Positions 41,067-48,944 of a stretch of DNA of 55,731 bases are shown here, piece by piece. The number at the start of each line of letters is the position of its first letter. Within the stretch, counting starts at the first letter, position 1. The notes under the pieces were generated by a model. The model was not told where the DNA came from. It did not search any database and saw only the letters and a program-made list of their open reading frames with translations. The stretch covers positions 1 through 55,731 of the forward strand of contig CAVGWF010000006.1 in the NCBI GenBank assembly GCA_963632825.1, written 5' to 3'. The DNA comes from F23-B02 sp963632825. Its GTDB lineage: Bacteria > Bacillota > Clostridia > Oscillospirales > Oscillospiraceae. The translations under genes and the position numbers were made by a program.

Positions 41067-41086
41067 GGGAAAAACGGGTGTATAAT
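41058..41086 (+). promoter_or_regulatory. Promoter of the RseC-like gene
   Basis: TTGCTA (41058-41063), 17 bases, TATAAT (41081-41086). The two divergent promoters share bases 41058-41066. Confidence 0.7.
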
Positions 41087-41113
41087 GCATAAAAATGTGT
41101 GTTGGTGATGCTG

Positions 41114-41530
41114 ATGCTCCAGGAAGCAATAATTACAAGGATAAGAGACGACGGATTGGCAGAGGTTGTTGTCGAGCGCCTCGGCATATGCGGCGGCGAC
41201 TGCGGCAGCTGCGGCGAGTGCAGGTATGATAGCCTTATGAAATCTGTGGTTCAAAACCCCATCGGCGCGGCGAGAGGTCAGCATGTTATGATAGAAACCC
41301 CGACCTTGGGAGTCTTCCGCGGGGCGCTTGCGATATATGTGCTGCCTATAGTCCTGCTCTTTGCCGGATATATGGCAGCGGCGGCGCTGTCGCTGAGCGA
41401 AGGTGCCTGCATAATAGCAGCGTTTGCAGCGGCAATAGTCGGAGTTATCATAGCCATGGTTATCAGTAAAGCAAGGTATAAGGCGGATCCCACGCCTACA
41501 AAGATAGTGAGAGTCATAGAGAAAGAATGA
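41114..41530 (+). CDS. SoxR-reducing/RseC-like membrane protein
   Basis: A 138-residue protein of the RseC/SoxR-reducing family: ITRIRDDGLAEVVVER, a cysteine cluster CGGDCGSCGEC near residues 27-37, then two membrane helices (LAIYVLPIVLLFAGYMAAAA and IIAAFAAAIVGVIIAMVIS) and a short charged tail. The cysteines could carry an FeS cluster. In other bacteria RseC acts with the Rnf/Rsx electron-transfer complex, so a redox role beside the hydrogenase-like sensor is sensible. Start ATG 41114 with GGTG six bases upstream; 41108 and GTG 41099 are alternatives. Confidence 0.8.
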   Translation: MLQEAIITRIRDDGLAEVVVERLGICGGDCGSCGECRYDSLMKSVVQNPIGAARGQHVMIETPTLGVFRGALAIYVLPIVLLFAGYMAAAALSLSEGACIIAAFAAAIVGVIIAMVISKARYKADPTPTKIVRVIEKE

Positions 41531-41539
41531 ATGTAGAGG

Positions 41540-41570
41540 GGAACGCACTGCTCAGGCAGTGCGTTTTCCG
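41540..41570 (+). terminator. Terminator hairpin, copy 1
   Basis: AACGCACTGC (41542-41551) pairs with GCAGTGCGTT (41556-41565), loop TCAG, then TT. It is the first of two near-identical copies. Confidence 0.75.
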
Positions 41571-41792
41571 CTTGCAGAAAAAACCTATGCTGCTGAGCAA
41601 AGACATCCGCGCAGCGGGGGAGCTTGAGGGGGCAAGGCCCGCCTCAAGTTGGATTATAGCCATCAAAAGCGCCTGATTTATCAGGCTTTTTGACGAGCGC
41701 AGCGAGATTTTTTGTGAAAATGAATTTTCACAAAAAATGTGGCGTTTTTTCAGCGCGCATGAAAGTCGGCAGACTTTTTTGTGCGCTGAGTG

Positions 41793-41822
41793 GGAACGCA
41801 CTGCTCAGGCAGTGCGTTTTCC
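41793..41822 (+). terminator. Terminator hairpin, copy 2
   Basis: AACGCACTGC (41795-41804) pairs with GCAGTGCGTT (41809-41818), loop TCAG, then TT. Confidence 0.75.
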
Positions 41823-41842
41823 GTTTGCTCTTACTAAAATCT

Positions 41843-41871
41843 TTGCTTTTGCGCTGTAGTTGTGATAATAT
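41843..41871 (+). promoter_or_regulatory. Promoter of prfC
   Basis: TTGCTT (41843-41848), 17 bases, TAATAT (41866-41871), about 36 bases before the ATG. Confidence 0.6.
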
Positions 41872-41907
41872 ATCAAGCTGAGTTATTTTTTGCATGGAGA
41901 GAAGCAC

Positions 41908-43500
41908 ATGTTAGATATGATAAAGGAGATACAGCGGCGCAGGACCTTTGCAATTATATCGCACCCTGATGCCGGCAAAACAACACTTACGGAAAAGCTT
42001 TTGCTTTACGGCGGAGCCATCCAGCTTGCGGGATCTGTAAAGGGAAAGGCTACGGCACGCCATGCCGTGTCCGATTGGATGGAGCTTGAAAAGCAGCGCG
42101 GTATATCAATAAGCTCATCGGTCATGCAGTTTGAGTATAACGGCTACTGCATAAACATATTGGATACTCCCGGACACCAGGACTTTTCCGAGGATACCTA
42201 CCGTACCCTTATGGCAGCCGACAGCGCAGTCATGGTAATCGACGCAGCAAAGGGTATAGAGCCGCAGACACGCAAGCTTTTTAAGATATGCGCAATGCGG
42301 AATATCCCCATATTCACCTTCATAAACAAGCTCGACCGCGAGGCGAGAAGCCCATATGACCTCATGGAGGAGCTCGAGCAGGAATTTGGCATCGGCACAT
42401 ATCCGATAAACTGGCCCATCGGCTGCGGCATGGACTTCAAGGGAGTTTACGACCGAGAAAAGCGCGAGATACTCGCTTTTAACGAGTTCCACCGCGGTCA
42501 GGACAAGATAAAAGCGATAGAGTGCAGCCTTGACGACACGGATATGCTCGATGAGCTCATAGGACCAAAACTGCGCGGCACGCTGTGCGATGATGTCGAG
42601 CTGCTCGACGGCGCGGGATATGAATTTGACATAGACCTTGTACGCGAGGGCAAGCTCAGCCCCGTATTCTTCGGCTCGGCACTCAACAACTTCGGTATAG
42701 AGCCGTTTTTGGAGAGATTCCTTGATATGACGATGCCGCCGCTGCCGCGCAAAGCCGGCGATGAGATCATTGATCCGTTCTGCGACAGGTTCTCGGCGTT
42801 TGTATTTAAAATTCAGGCCAATATGAACAAGGCTCACCGCGACCGTATTGCGTTTATGCGTATCTGCTCCGGAAAGTTTGAACGCGATAAGGAGTATTAT
42901 CATATGCAGGGCGGAAAGCCGATACGCCTTGCGCAGCCGCAGCAGCTCATGGCACAGGAGCGCGCGATAATAAACGAGGCGTATGCCGGTGATATTATCG
43001 GCGTTTTCGATCCTGGCATATTCTCCATCGGCGATACGATATGCGACAAGACCATGAAGGTCGAATTTGAGGGCATACCGACCTTTGCACCGGAGATATT
43101 TGCCGGTGTTGAGCGAATAGATACCATGAAGCGCAAGCAGTTTGAAAAGGGTATAATGCAGATAGCGCAGGAGGGTGCCATCCAGATATTCCACGAGCCC
43201 TATACCGGCGTCGAGGAGATAATCGTCGGCGTTGTGGGTATACTTCAGCTTGAGGTGCTTGAGTACAGACTCAAGAACGAGTACGGTGTTGATGTCCGCC
43301 GGCGCAGCATGCCGTATGAGGTGGTGCGCTGGATAGAAAACGATGATATAAACCCCAACGATCTCAACCTGACGAGCGATACAAAGTGGGTGCAGGATTT
43401 CAAGGGCAACAATCTTCTGCTGTTTACCTCCGAGTGGTGTGTAAACTGGGCGCTGACCAAAAATCCGGAGCTCAGACTCCGTGAATTTAACAGAGATTGA
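41908..43500 (+). CDS. prfC: Peptide chain release factor 3
   Basis: A 530-residue translational GTPase that recycles RF1/RF2 after termination. G1 is SHPDAGKTTLTEKLLLYGG, with the RF3-specific RHAVSDWMELEKQRGISISSSVMQF; G3 DTPGHQDF and G4 NKLDRE follow. ITSDTKW-like TSDTKWVQDFK and the C-terminal EWCVNWALTKNPELRL block are typical. The ATG at 41908 has GGAGAG upstream; the open frame from 41890 has none. A perfect hairpin follows. Confidence 0.96.
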   Translation: MLDMIKEIQRRRTFAIISHPDAGKTTLTEKLLLYGGAIQLAGSVKGKATARHAVSDWMELEKQRGISISSSVMQFEYNGYCINILDTPGHQDFSEDTYRTLMAADSAVMVIDAAKGIEPQTRKLFKICAMRNIPIFTFINKLDREARSPYDLMEELEQEFGIGTYPINWPIGCGMDFKGVYDREKREILAFNEFHRGQDKIKAIECSLDDTDMLDELIGPKLRGTLCDDVELLDGAGYEFDIDLVREGKLSPVFFGSALNNFGIEPFLERFLDMTMPPLPRKAGDEIIDPFCDRFSAFVFKIQANMNKAHRDRIAFMRICSGKFERDKEYYHMQGGKPIRLAQPQQLMAQERAIINEAYAGDIIGVFDPGIFSIGDTICDKTMKVEFEGIPTFAPEIFAGVERIDTMKRKQFEKGIMQIAQEGAIQIFHEPYTGVEEIIVGVVGILQLEVLEYRLKNEYGVDVRRRSMPYEVVRWIENDDINPNDLNLTSDTKWVQDFKGNNLLLFTSEWCVNWALTKNPELRLREFNRD

Positions 43501-43504
43501 AAAA

Positions 43505-43531
43505 TGAACCGGCGGTCAACCGCCGGTTCAT
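43505..43531. terminator. Hairpin between prfC and gluQ
   Basis: TGAACCGGCGGT (43505-43516) pairs with ACCGCCGGTTCA (43519-43530), drawn as a perfect inverted repeat with two-base centre. T-run only on the minus strand. It overlaps the gluQ stop. Confidence 0.8.
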
Positions 43532-44424
43532 TCTATGAGAATATCGTTTTTTGTGACCAGGCTCCAGTCAAAGCCGTCGACAAGCTCATCTGCGCTCACG
43601 GGGGAACCGCCGGATATGCCGAGCAGCGCACCGAGATACCCGATAAGCTCCTCGGGAGAATATCTTTCGAGCAGCCTATCCGTGCCGAAGTCGCCGAAAC
43701 GCTTTGACAGCTTGCGTTCAACACCGGTGACGAGCAGGGGAGCGTGACAATATACCGGCGCTTTTCCGCCAAGCTCGGAGATGAGCCATATCTGCCGAGC
43801 CGTTGACGGAAGAATGTCCCGCCCGCGCACGACCCGGTTAACGCCCATGTCCATGTCATCGAACGAAACTGCGAGCTGATAGGCGAAAATACCGTCGGAG
43901 CGCCTTATGATAAAATCCCCGGAGTCCGCAATATTTTCCGTGAAGCTTCCGTAATGCCCATCGGTAAAGCTTATGCATTTATCCGGCACCTTTATCTTCC
44001 ACGAACACCTTTTGCCCTGCCTGTCGAGCTCCTGCCGCTGTATATGGCTCAGCTCGCGGCACCGGCATTTTTCGCTGTGCGCAAGCCGGCTGCTTCGGCT
44101 GCAATAGCACGGATAGAGCATATCGCGGCGCAGAAGCATATCAAATATATCCTCATAAAGCAGTGTCCTTTCGCTCTGAGAATACCCGCGGTCGGGATAG
44201 CCCTCGTCCCAGCCGAGACCGAGTGCGGACAGAGCCGCGGCAATGCTCTCCGCATATTCCGGACGGCTCCTGTCCGGGTCAAGATCCTCCATACGGAATA
44301 TGAGCCTGCCGCCGAGCCTCCTTATATCGAGCCATGCCAGCAGACATGAGGCGAGGTTTCCCAGATGCATGATTCCGCTCGGACTTGGAGCGTATCGGCC
44401 GACCTTGTGATTGAAATTTTCCAT
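43528..44424 (-). CDS. gluQ: Glutamyl-Q tRNA(Asp) synthetase
   Basis: A 298-residue truncated glutamyl-tRNA synthetase paralogue without an anticodon-binding domain. GRYAPSPSGIMHLGNLASCLLAW carries the HIGH-like element (HLGN). FRMEDLDPDRSRPEY follows, a zinc-type cluster YPCYCSRSS with CRC nearby, VVRGRDILPSTARQ, and ERKLSKR as the KMSKS-like motif. Such enzymes attach glutamate to queuosine in tRNA-Asp. It lacks tgt/queA neighbours. The start ATG 44424 has GGGGTG six bases upstream. An ATG at 44430 is the next choice. Confidence 0.9.
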   Translation of the reverse strand: MENFNHKVGRYAPSPSGIMHLGNLASCLLAWLDIRRLGGRLIFRMEDLDPDRSRPEYAESIAAALSALGLGWDEGYPDRGYSQSERTLLYEDIFDMLLRRDMLYPCYCSRSSRLAHSEKCRCRELSHIQRQELDRQGKRCSWKIKVPDKCISFTDGHYGSFTENIADSGDFIIRRSDGIFAYQLAVSFDDMDMGVNRVVRGRDILPSTARQIWLISELGGKAPVYCHAPLLVTGVERKLSKRFGDFGTDRLLERYSPEELIGYLGALLGISGGSPVSADELVDGFDWSLVTKNDILIE

Positions 44425-44463
44425 CAGCATCACCCCATGTACGGTTATAAACACTTATATTTA

Positions 44464-44519
44464 AACATATTTCGAGAAAAAATTAAATATAAAGCTACCA
44501 TTTTCGTTTGAAATATGTT
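44464..44519. repeat. Inverted repeat in the gluQ/tetR intergenic region
   Basis: AACATATTTC (44464-44473) and GAAATATGTT (44510-44519) are a perfect 10-base inverted pair 36 bases apart. It may be an operator for the TetR-family protein or chance in an AT-rich stretch. Confidence 0.4.
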
Positions 44520-44604
44520 ATAGTTACAACAAATAATATGCTATGACTGACGGGAGCCGCAGCGCAGCCGACCGCCGGTTATATTAGCAAGAGAGGTAAT
44601 AGAT

Positions 44605-45162
44605 ATGGCAAGCTCAACAAAAGAGGCATTGGGAAATGCCTTGAAAAAAATGCTGTCCGTAAAGCCTATAGATAAGATAACGGTCAAGGATCTTGTCGAG
44701 GAATGCGGCGTTAACAGACAGACCTTCTACTATCACTTTGACGATGTTTATGATCTGCTTGAGTGGGTGTTCGAGGAGGACACGAATAAGGCCCTCCCAC
44801 ATGAAATCTATTATGACAAGTGGCGTGAGAATGTCATAGAGTGGTTCCAGTATCTCATGGATAACCGCACCTTCGTCCTGAATATATTCAATTCGCAGAA
44901 CCGTGCGTACCTGCTCAGATATTTCAAGGGACGCCTGCATTATTGCGTGCACAGCTTTGCGGTCATCTGCGCAGAGGGTAAGAATATAGAATGGTCTGAT
45001 CTGGAATTTGTGTGTGATTTCTATGTAAACGCGGCGATCGGCTGGATCTCCCAGTGGTTTGACATGGGTATGCCGAAGCTTGATGAGCATGATACCGAGC
45101 GGTATATCAGAATACTTGACGGCAGCACGGAAAATCTGCTGGCAAGATTTCAGAAGGACTGA
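44605..45162 (+). CDS. TetR/AcrR family transcriptional regulator
   Basis: A 185-residue regulator. The N-terminal helix-turn-helix is KITVKDLVEECGVNRQTFYYHF, DVYDLLEWVFEED follows, and the C-terminal ligand domain is of the helical type found in the DhaS-like branch. No enzyme or pump gene is adjacent on the same strand. The divergent gluQ is an unlikely target, so autoregulation is the simplest guess. AGAGAGG lies eight bases before the ATG. Confidence 0.9.
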   Translation: MASSTKEALGNALKKMLSVKPIDKITVKDLVEECGVNRQTFYYHFDDVYDLLEWVFEEDTNKALPHEIYYDKWRENVIEWFQYLMDNRTFVLNIFNSQNRAYLLRYFKGRLHYCVHSFAVICAEGKNIEWSDLEFVCDFYVNAAIGWISQWFDMGMPKLDEHDTERYIRILDGSTENLLARFQKD

Positions 45163-45188
45163 TATTAATTTTAATTAAGCTGAAATTT

Positions 45189-45216
45189 GGACTTCCGAGT
45201 TTTCGGGAGTCCTTTT
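45189..45216 (+). terminator. Terminator after the TetR gene
   Basis: GGACTTCCG (45189-45197) pairs with CGGGAGTCC (45204-45212) with one T-G pair, then four T. Confidence 0.75.
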
Positions 45217-45219
45217 ATG

Positions 45220-45248
45220 TTGAAAAACGGGCGTTTTGGGAGTATAAT
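45220..45248 (+). promoter_or_regulatory. Promoter of ybaK-uvrA
   Basis: TTGAAA (45220-45225), 17 bases, TATAAT (45243-45248). Confidence 0.8.
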
Positions 45249-45280
45249 ACTCCATTATGCACAGTGTGGGGGGAGCCGAT

Positions 45281-45766
45281 ATGAAAGAACAGAAAACCAA
45301 TGTTATGCGCCTTCTTGAACAGAAGAAGGTCAGCTATACGCCGCATGAGTACCCGCATGGCGAGGATGCCGTTGACGGAGTTACTGTTGCAAAGCTTTGC
45401 GGACAGGAGCCGGGGCAGGTTTTCAAGACTCTCGTAGCACGCGGTGCGAGCAAGACGGTATATGTTTTCGATGTGCCCGTAACCGGAGAACTTGATCTCA
45501 AAAAAGCGGCAAAGGCGGCGGGAGAGAAGTCAATTGCGATGATCCATGTCGGCGAGATAAATGCCCTGACGGGATATGTGCGCGGCGGCTGCTCGCCGAT
45601 AGGTATGAAAAAGCAGTATAAGACATTTATAGATAAAAGCGCGCTCAATTACCATACCGTGATGGTCAGTGCCGGAAAGATCGGGTATCAGGTTGAGCTC
45701 TCACCGGAGGAGCTGGCAAAGCTGGTGCGCGCAAATTTTGCGGAGCTGGTAAGTGAGAATGAATGA
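45281..45766 (+). CDS. ybaK: Cys-tRNA(Pro)/Cys-tRNA(Cys) deacylase, YbaK family
   Basis: A 161-residue trans-editing enzyme that removes cysteine wrongly attached to tRNA-Pro. VTVAKLCGQEPGQVFKTLVARG, VTGELDLKKAAKAAGEKS and GYVRGGCSPIGMKKQYKTFID are the YbaK/EbsC motifs, with the substrate-binding Lys before TLV. The ATG at 45281 has GGGAG five bases upstream; the in-frame ATG at 45257 lacks a site. The stop overlaps the uvrA start region. Confidence 0.92.
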   Translation: MKEQKTNVMRLLEQKKVSYTPHEYPHGEDAVDGVTVAKLCGQEPGQVFKTLVARGASKTVYVFDVPVTGELDLKKAAKAAGEKSIAMIHVGEINALTGYVRGGCSPIGMKKQYKTFIDKSALNYHTVMVSAGKIGYQVELSPEELAKLVRANFAELVSENE

Positions 45767-48590
45767 TTATATCAAAATCAAGGGTGCAAGAGCCAATAAC
45801 CTTAAAAATATAGACATTGAGATACCCCGCAATAAGCTCGTCGTCATGACCGGCGTTTCCGGCAGCGGCAAGTCGAGCCTTGCGTTCGACACGATTTATG
45901 CCGAGGGACAGCGCAGGTATGTCGAGAGCCTGTCGTCGTATGCGCGTCAGTTCCTCGGACAGATGGACAAGCCGGATCTTGACTATATTCAGGGGCTCTC
46001 TCCGGCGATATCCATCGACCAGAAAACCGGCTCACGCAACCCGCGCTCCACCGTCGGTACCGTGACCGAAATATATGACTACATGCGCCTTCTCTGGGCT
46101 CGCATAGGCAAGCCGCACTGTCCCAAGTGCGGCAAGGAGATACGGCAGCAGACCGTTGACCAGATAATCGACCAGCTTATGCTGCTGCCGGACGGTACAA
46201 GGCTTATGATACTTGCTCCTGTCGTGCGTGCACGCAAGGGAGAGTATGTAAAGGTGTTTGAGGATGCCCGCCGTTCAGGCTATGTCCGCGTACGCGTAGA
46301 CGGCAGCATGTACGAGCTCAGCGAGGACATAAGGCTTGACAAGAATAAAAAGCATACGATAGAGATCGTCGTTGACAGGATCGCGGTAAAAGACGGGATA
46401 TCCCGCCGGCTTGCCGACTCCGTTGAAACGGCATCGGCTCTGGCAAACGGACTTGTCGTTGCGGATATAGTCGGCGAGAACCGGCAGATGCTGTTTTCGC
46501 AGAATTATGCCTGTCCGGACTGCGGCGTATCCATTGAGGAGCTCACGCCGCGGATGTTTTCGTTCAACACGCCTTACGGAGCGTGTCCCAAGTGCGACGG
46601 ACTCGGCATGCAGCTTCTTGTCGATCCGGAGCTTATCATTCCGGATGACAGCCTGAGCATATCGGGCGGCGCGATAAACGCCACAGGCTGGGGCTGGGGC
46701 GCAGACTCCATCGCTGCGATGTACTACAATGCCCTTGCCGAGAAATACGGGTTTACACTCGACACACCAATATGCGACCTTCCCGATGGCGTAAAGGAGA
46801 TACTGCTCTACGGAACAAAGGGCGAGGCGCTTGATCTGACATACGAAAGAGAGCGCAGAAACAGCTCGTTTGCAGGCAAATTCTCGCGCCCGTTCGAGGG
46901 AATATGCAAAAATCTTGAGCGCAGATACTACGAAACGCAAAGTCCGGCAATGCGCGCGGAGATAGAGGAATGTATGTCCGAGGTTGTGTGCCCCGACTGC
47001 GGCGGTCAGCGGCTTCGCAGGGAGGCTCTTGCCGTCACCGTCGGCGGCATAAACATCGCTCAGATGGGCGATATGTCGGTTATCGAGGCTATGGATTTCA
47101 TTGACGGACTTGAACTGAACGAAAGGGAGCAGATAATTGCCGATAGGATAATCAGGGAGATAAAGGCGCGGCTCGGCTTCCTTAAAAATGTCGGGCTTCA
47201 ATATCTGAGCCTATCGCGCGGCGCGGCAACGCTGTCGGGCGGCGAGAGTCAGCGCATAAGGCTCGCAACGCAGATAGGCGCATCGCTGACGGGTGTCCTG
47301 TATATCCTCGATGAACCGAGCATCGGTCTGCACCAGCGCGATAATGAAAAGCTTTTGAAAACGCTCATGGATCTGCGCGATCTCGGCAACACGCTAATCG
47401 TTGTCGAACACGATGAGGAGACAATGCGTGCTGCCGACTATATAGTCGATATAGGTCCCGGAGCGGGAGTGCACGGCGGCAATGTCGTATGCGCCGGAAG
47501 CGTCGGCGATATATGTGCCTGTCAGGAGTCGCTCACGGGGCAGTACCTCAGCGGCAGACGAAGGATCCCCGTGCCGGCGCAGAGAAGGAGCACCGATAAG
47601 GGCTTTATCACGATCCACGGTGCAGCCGAGCACAATCTGAAGGAAATAGATGTTAATATACCAAAAGGCGTTATAACCTGCATTACCGGTGTATCCGGCA
47701 GCGGAAAATCGAGCCTTGTAAACGAGATTCTCTATAAGAGCATTGCACAGAAGAAAAACAGAGCAAAGGTAAAGCCGGGAAAATGCGCCGGTATAAGCGG
47801 TATTGAGGATATAGACAAGGTCATTGACATCGACCAGAGCCCTATCGGAAGAACTCCGAGGTCAAACCCCGCAACCTACACGGGACTGTTTAACGATATA
47901 AGAGAGCTGTTTGCCTCGACCGAGGATGCAAGACTGCGCGGCTATAGCTCCGGAAGGTTTTCCTTCAATGTCAAGGGCGGACGCTGCGAGGCCTGCAAGG
48001 GCGACGGCGTTCAGAAAATAGAAATGCACTTCCTGCCGGATGTCTATGTACCCTGCGAGGTGTGCAGAGGCAAGCGCTATAACAGAGAAACACTTGAGGT
48101 GCGCTACAAAGGCAGGAATATAAGTGATATCCTTGAAATGACCGTTGAGGAGGCATGCACATTTTTTGAGAACCTTCCTAAACTCAAGGCAAAGCTTGAC
48201 ACACTGTATGATGTGGGACTCGGCTATGTCCGTCTCGGACAGTCGAGCACAACGCTTTCCGGCGGCGAGGCACAGAGGGTAAAGCTTGCTGCCGAGCTTT
48301 CGCGCCGCAGCACCGGCTCAACGGTGTATATCCTTGATGAGCCGACGACCGGACTTCACATGGCTGATGTTCACAAGCTGCTGCACATTATCGGAAAGCT
48401 TGCCGATGCGGGAAACACGGTGGTCATAATCGAGCATAACCTTGATGTAATTAAAACCGCCGACTATATCATTGACCTCGGACCCGAGGGCGGCGACGGC
48501 GGCGGAACGCTTGTGTTCGCGGGTACTCCCGAGCAGTGTGCAGCGATTCCCGGAAGCTATACGGGTCAGTTTCTTAAAAAAATGCTTTAA
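45753..48590 (+). CDS. uvrA: Excinuclease ABC subunit UvrA
   Basis: A 945-residue nucleotide-excision repair protein that finds DNA damage and loads UvrB. Two ABC ATPase halves: Walker A GVSGSGKSSLAFDTIYAEGQ near residue 35 and TGVSGSGKSSLVNEI near 645, each with its LSGGE signature. Zinc motifs CPKCGKE and CPDCG/CPKCDG, and DPELIIPDDSLSISGGAI are typical; length is normal. GTG 45753 has GGAG seven bases upstream; ATG 45759 is two codons later. uvrB and uvrC are not in the window. It overlaps ybaK by 14 bases. Confidence 0.97.
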   Translation: MRMNDYIKIKGARANNLKNIDIEIPRNKLVVMTGVSGSGKSSLAFDTIYAEGQRRYVESLSSYARQFLGQMDKPDLDYIQGLSPAISIDQKTGSRNPRSTVGTVTEIYDYMRLLWARIGKPHCPKCGKEIRQQTVDQIIDQLMLLPDGTRLMILAPVVRARKGEYVKVFEDARRSGYVRVRVDGSMYELSEDIRLDKNKKHTIEIVVDRIAVKDGISRRLADSVETASALANGLVVADIVGENRQMLFSQNYACPDCGVSIEELTPRMFSFNTPYGACPKCDGLGMQLLVDPELIIPDDSLSISGGAINATGWGWGADSIAAMYYNALAEKYGFTLDTPICDLPDGVKEILLYGTKGEALDLTYERERRNSSFAGKFSRPFEGICKNLERRYYETQSPAMRAEIEECMSEVVCPDCGGQRLRREALAVTVGGINIAQMGDMSVIEAMDFIDGLELNEREQIIADRIIREIKARLGFLKNVGLQYLSLSRGAATLSGGESQRIRLATQIGASLTGVLYILDEPSIGLHQRDNEKLLKTLMDLRDLGNTLIVVEHDEETMRAADYIVDIGPGAGVHGGNVVCAGSVGDICACQESLTGQYLSGRRRIPVPAQRRSTDKGFITIHGAAEHNLKEIDVNIPKGVITCITGVSGSGKSSLVNEILYKSIAQKKNRAKVKPGKCAGISGIEDIDKVIDIDQSPIGRTPRSNPATYTGLFNDIRELFASTEDARLRGYSSGRFSFNVKGGRCEACKGDGVQKIEMHFLPDVYVPCEVCRGKRYNRETLEVRYKGRNISDILEMTVEEACTFFENLPKLKAKLDTLYDVGLGYVRLGQSSTTLSGGEAQRVKLAAELSRRSTGSTVYILDEPTTGLHMADVHKLLHIIGKLADAGNTVVIIEHNLDVIKTADYIIDLGPEGGDGGGTLVFAGTPEQCAAIPGSYTGQFLKKML

Positions 48591-48634
48591 CAGATCGGGC
48601 ATTCCTCCCGTAGAATGGTATGGGAGGGGTGGAA

Positions 48635-48943
48635 ATGACGGTTTATATTGCGGCGGGCTTTGCGGCGGCTGCGGTGCTGTGGCTTATTATCTGGTCGGTA
48701 AAGGGACTGCTGCTCACTCCGGTCAGACTTGGAAAGAATACTGACGCAAGGATAATTCTTAGCATAAACGGTGCGGAGCCGGCGATAGAGTACACGCTCA
48801 GAAGTCTTATATGGCTGCGCGAAAACGGAACCCTGAAGGCCGGTATACTCATATCGGCTCACGCTCCCGATGAGCTGACCCGCAGCATTGCAAGGCGGTT
48901 TCAAATGCAGTACAGGTGCATAGAATACACAGAGGACGAATAG
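48635..48943 (+). CDS. Small membrane protein of unknown function between uvrA and recD2
   Basis: I do not recognise a family. The 102-residue protein begins with a membrane helix (AAGFAAAAVLWLIIWSVKGL) and continues as a soluble domain of about 70 residues with strand-helix-strand character (RIILSINGAEPAIEYTLRSL, then GILISAHAPDELTRSIARRF), vaguely like the first unit of a GT-A glycosyltransferase fold. The ATG at 48635 has a long GGGAGGGG site. That site can pair with CCTCCC at 48604-48609. It lies two bases before recD2. Confidence 0.65.
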   Translation: MTVYIAAGFAAAAVLWLIIWSVKGLLLTPVRLGKNTDARIILSINGAEPAIEYTLRSLIWLRENGTLKAGILISAHAPDELTRSIARRFQMQYRCIEYTEDE

Positions 48944-48944
48944 A

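Larger units (their letters stand above)
41539..41827. repeat. Hairpin cluster flanked by two copies of one terminator repeat
   Basis: A gene-free stretch. The 36-base segment 41539-41574 recurs at 41792-41827 with one difference. Between them: CTTGAGG/CCTCAAG near 41631-41646, GCCTGAT/ATCAGGC near 41671-41687 followed by T-run, a perfect 15-base inverted repeat with two-base centre (41707-41721 with 41724-41738), and an outer pairing CAGCGCGCA (about 41750-41758) with TGTGCGCTG (about 41780-41788). No frame has a ribosome binding site. It looks like a small palindromic element or a decayed insertion, or a structured RNA. Confidence 0.7.

Noticed and set aside
42115..43194. Minus-strand frame of 359 codons inside prfC
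   Set aside because: Antisense shadow of the clear RF3 gene.
46275..47201. Minus-strand frame of 308 codons inside uvrA
   Set aside because: Antisense shadow. UvrA motifs run throughout the plus strand.
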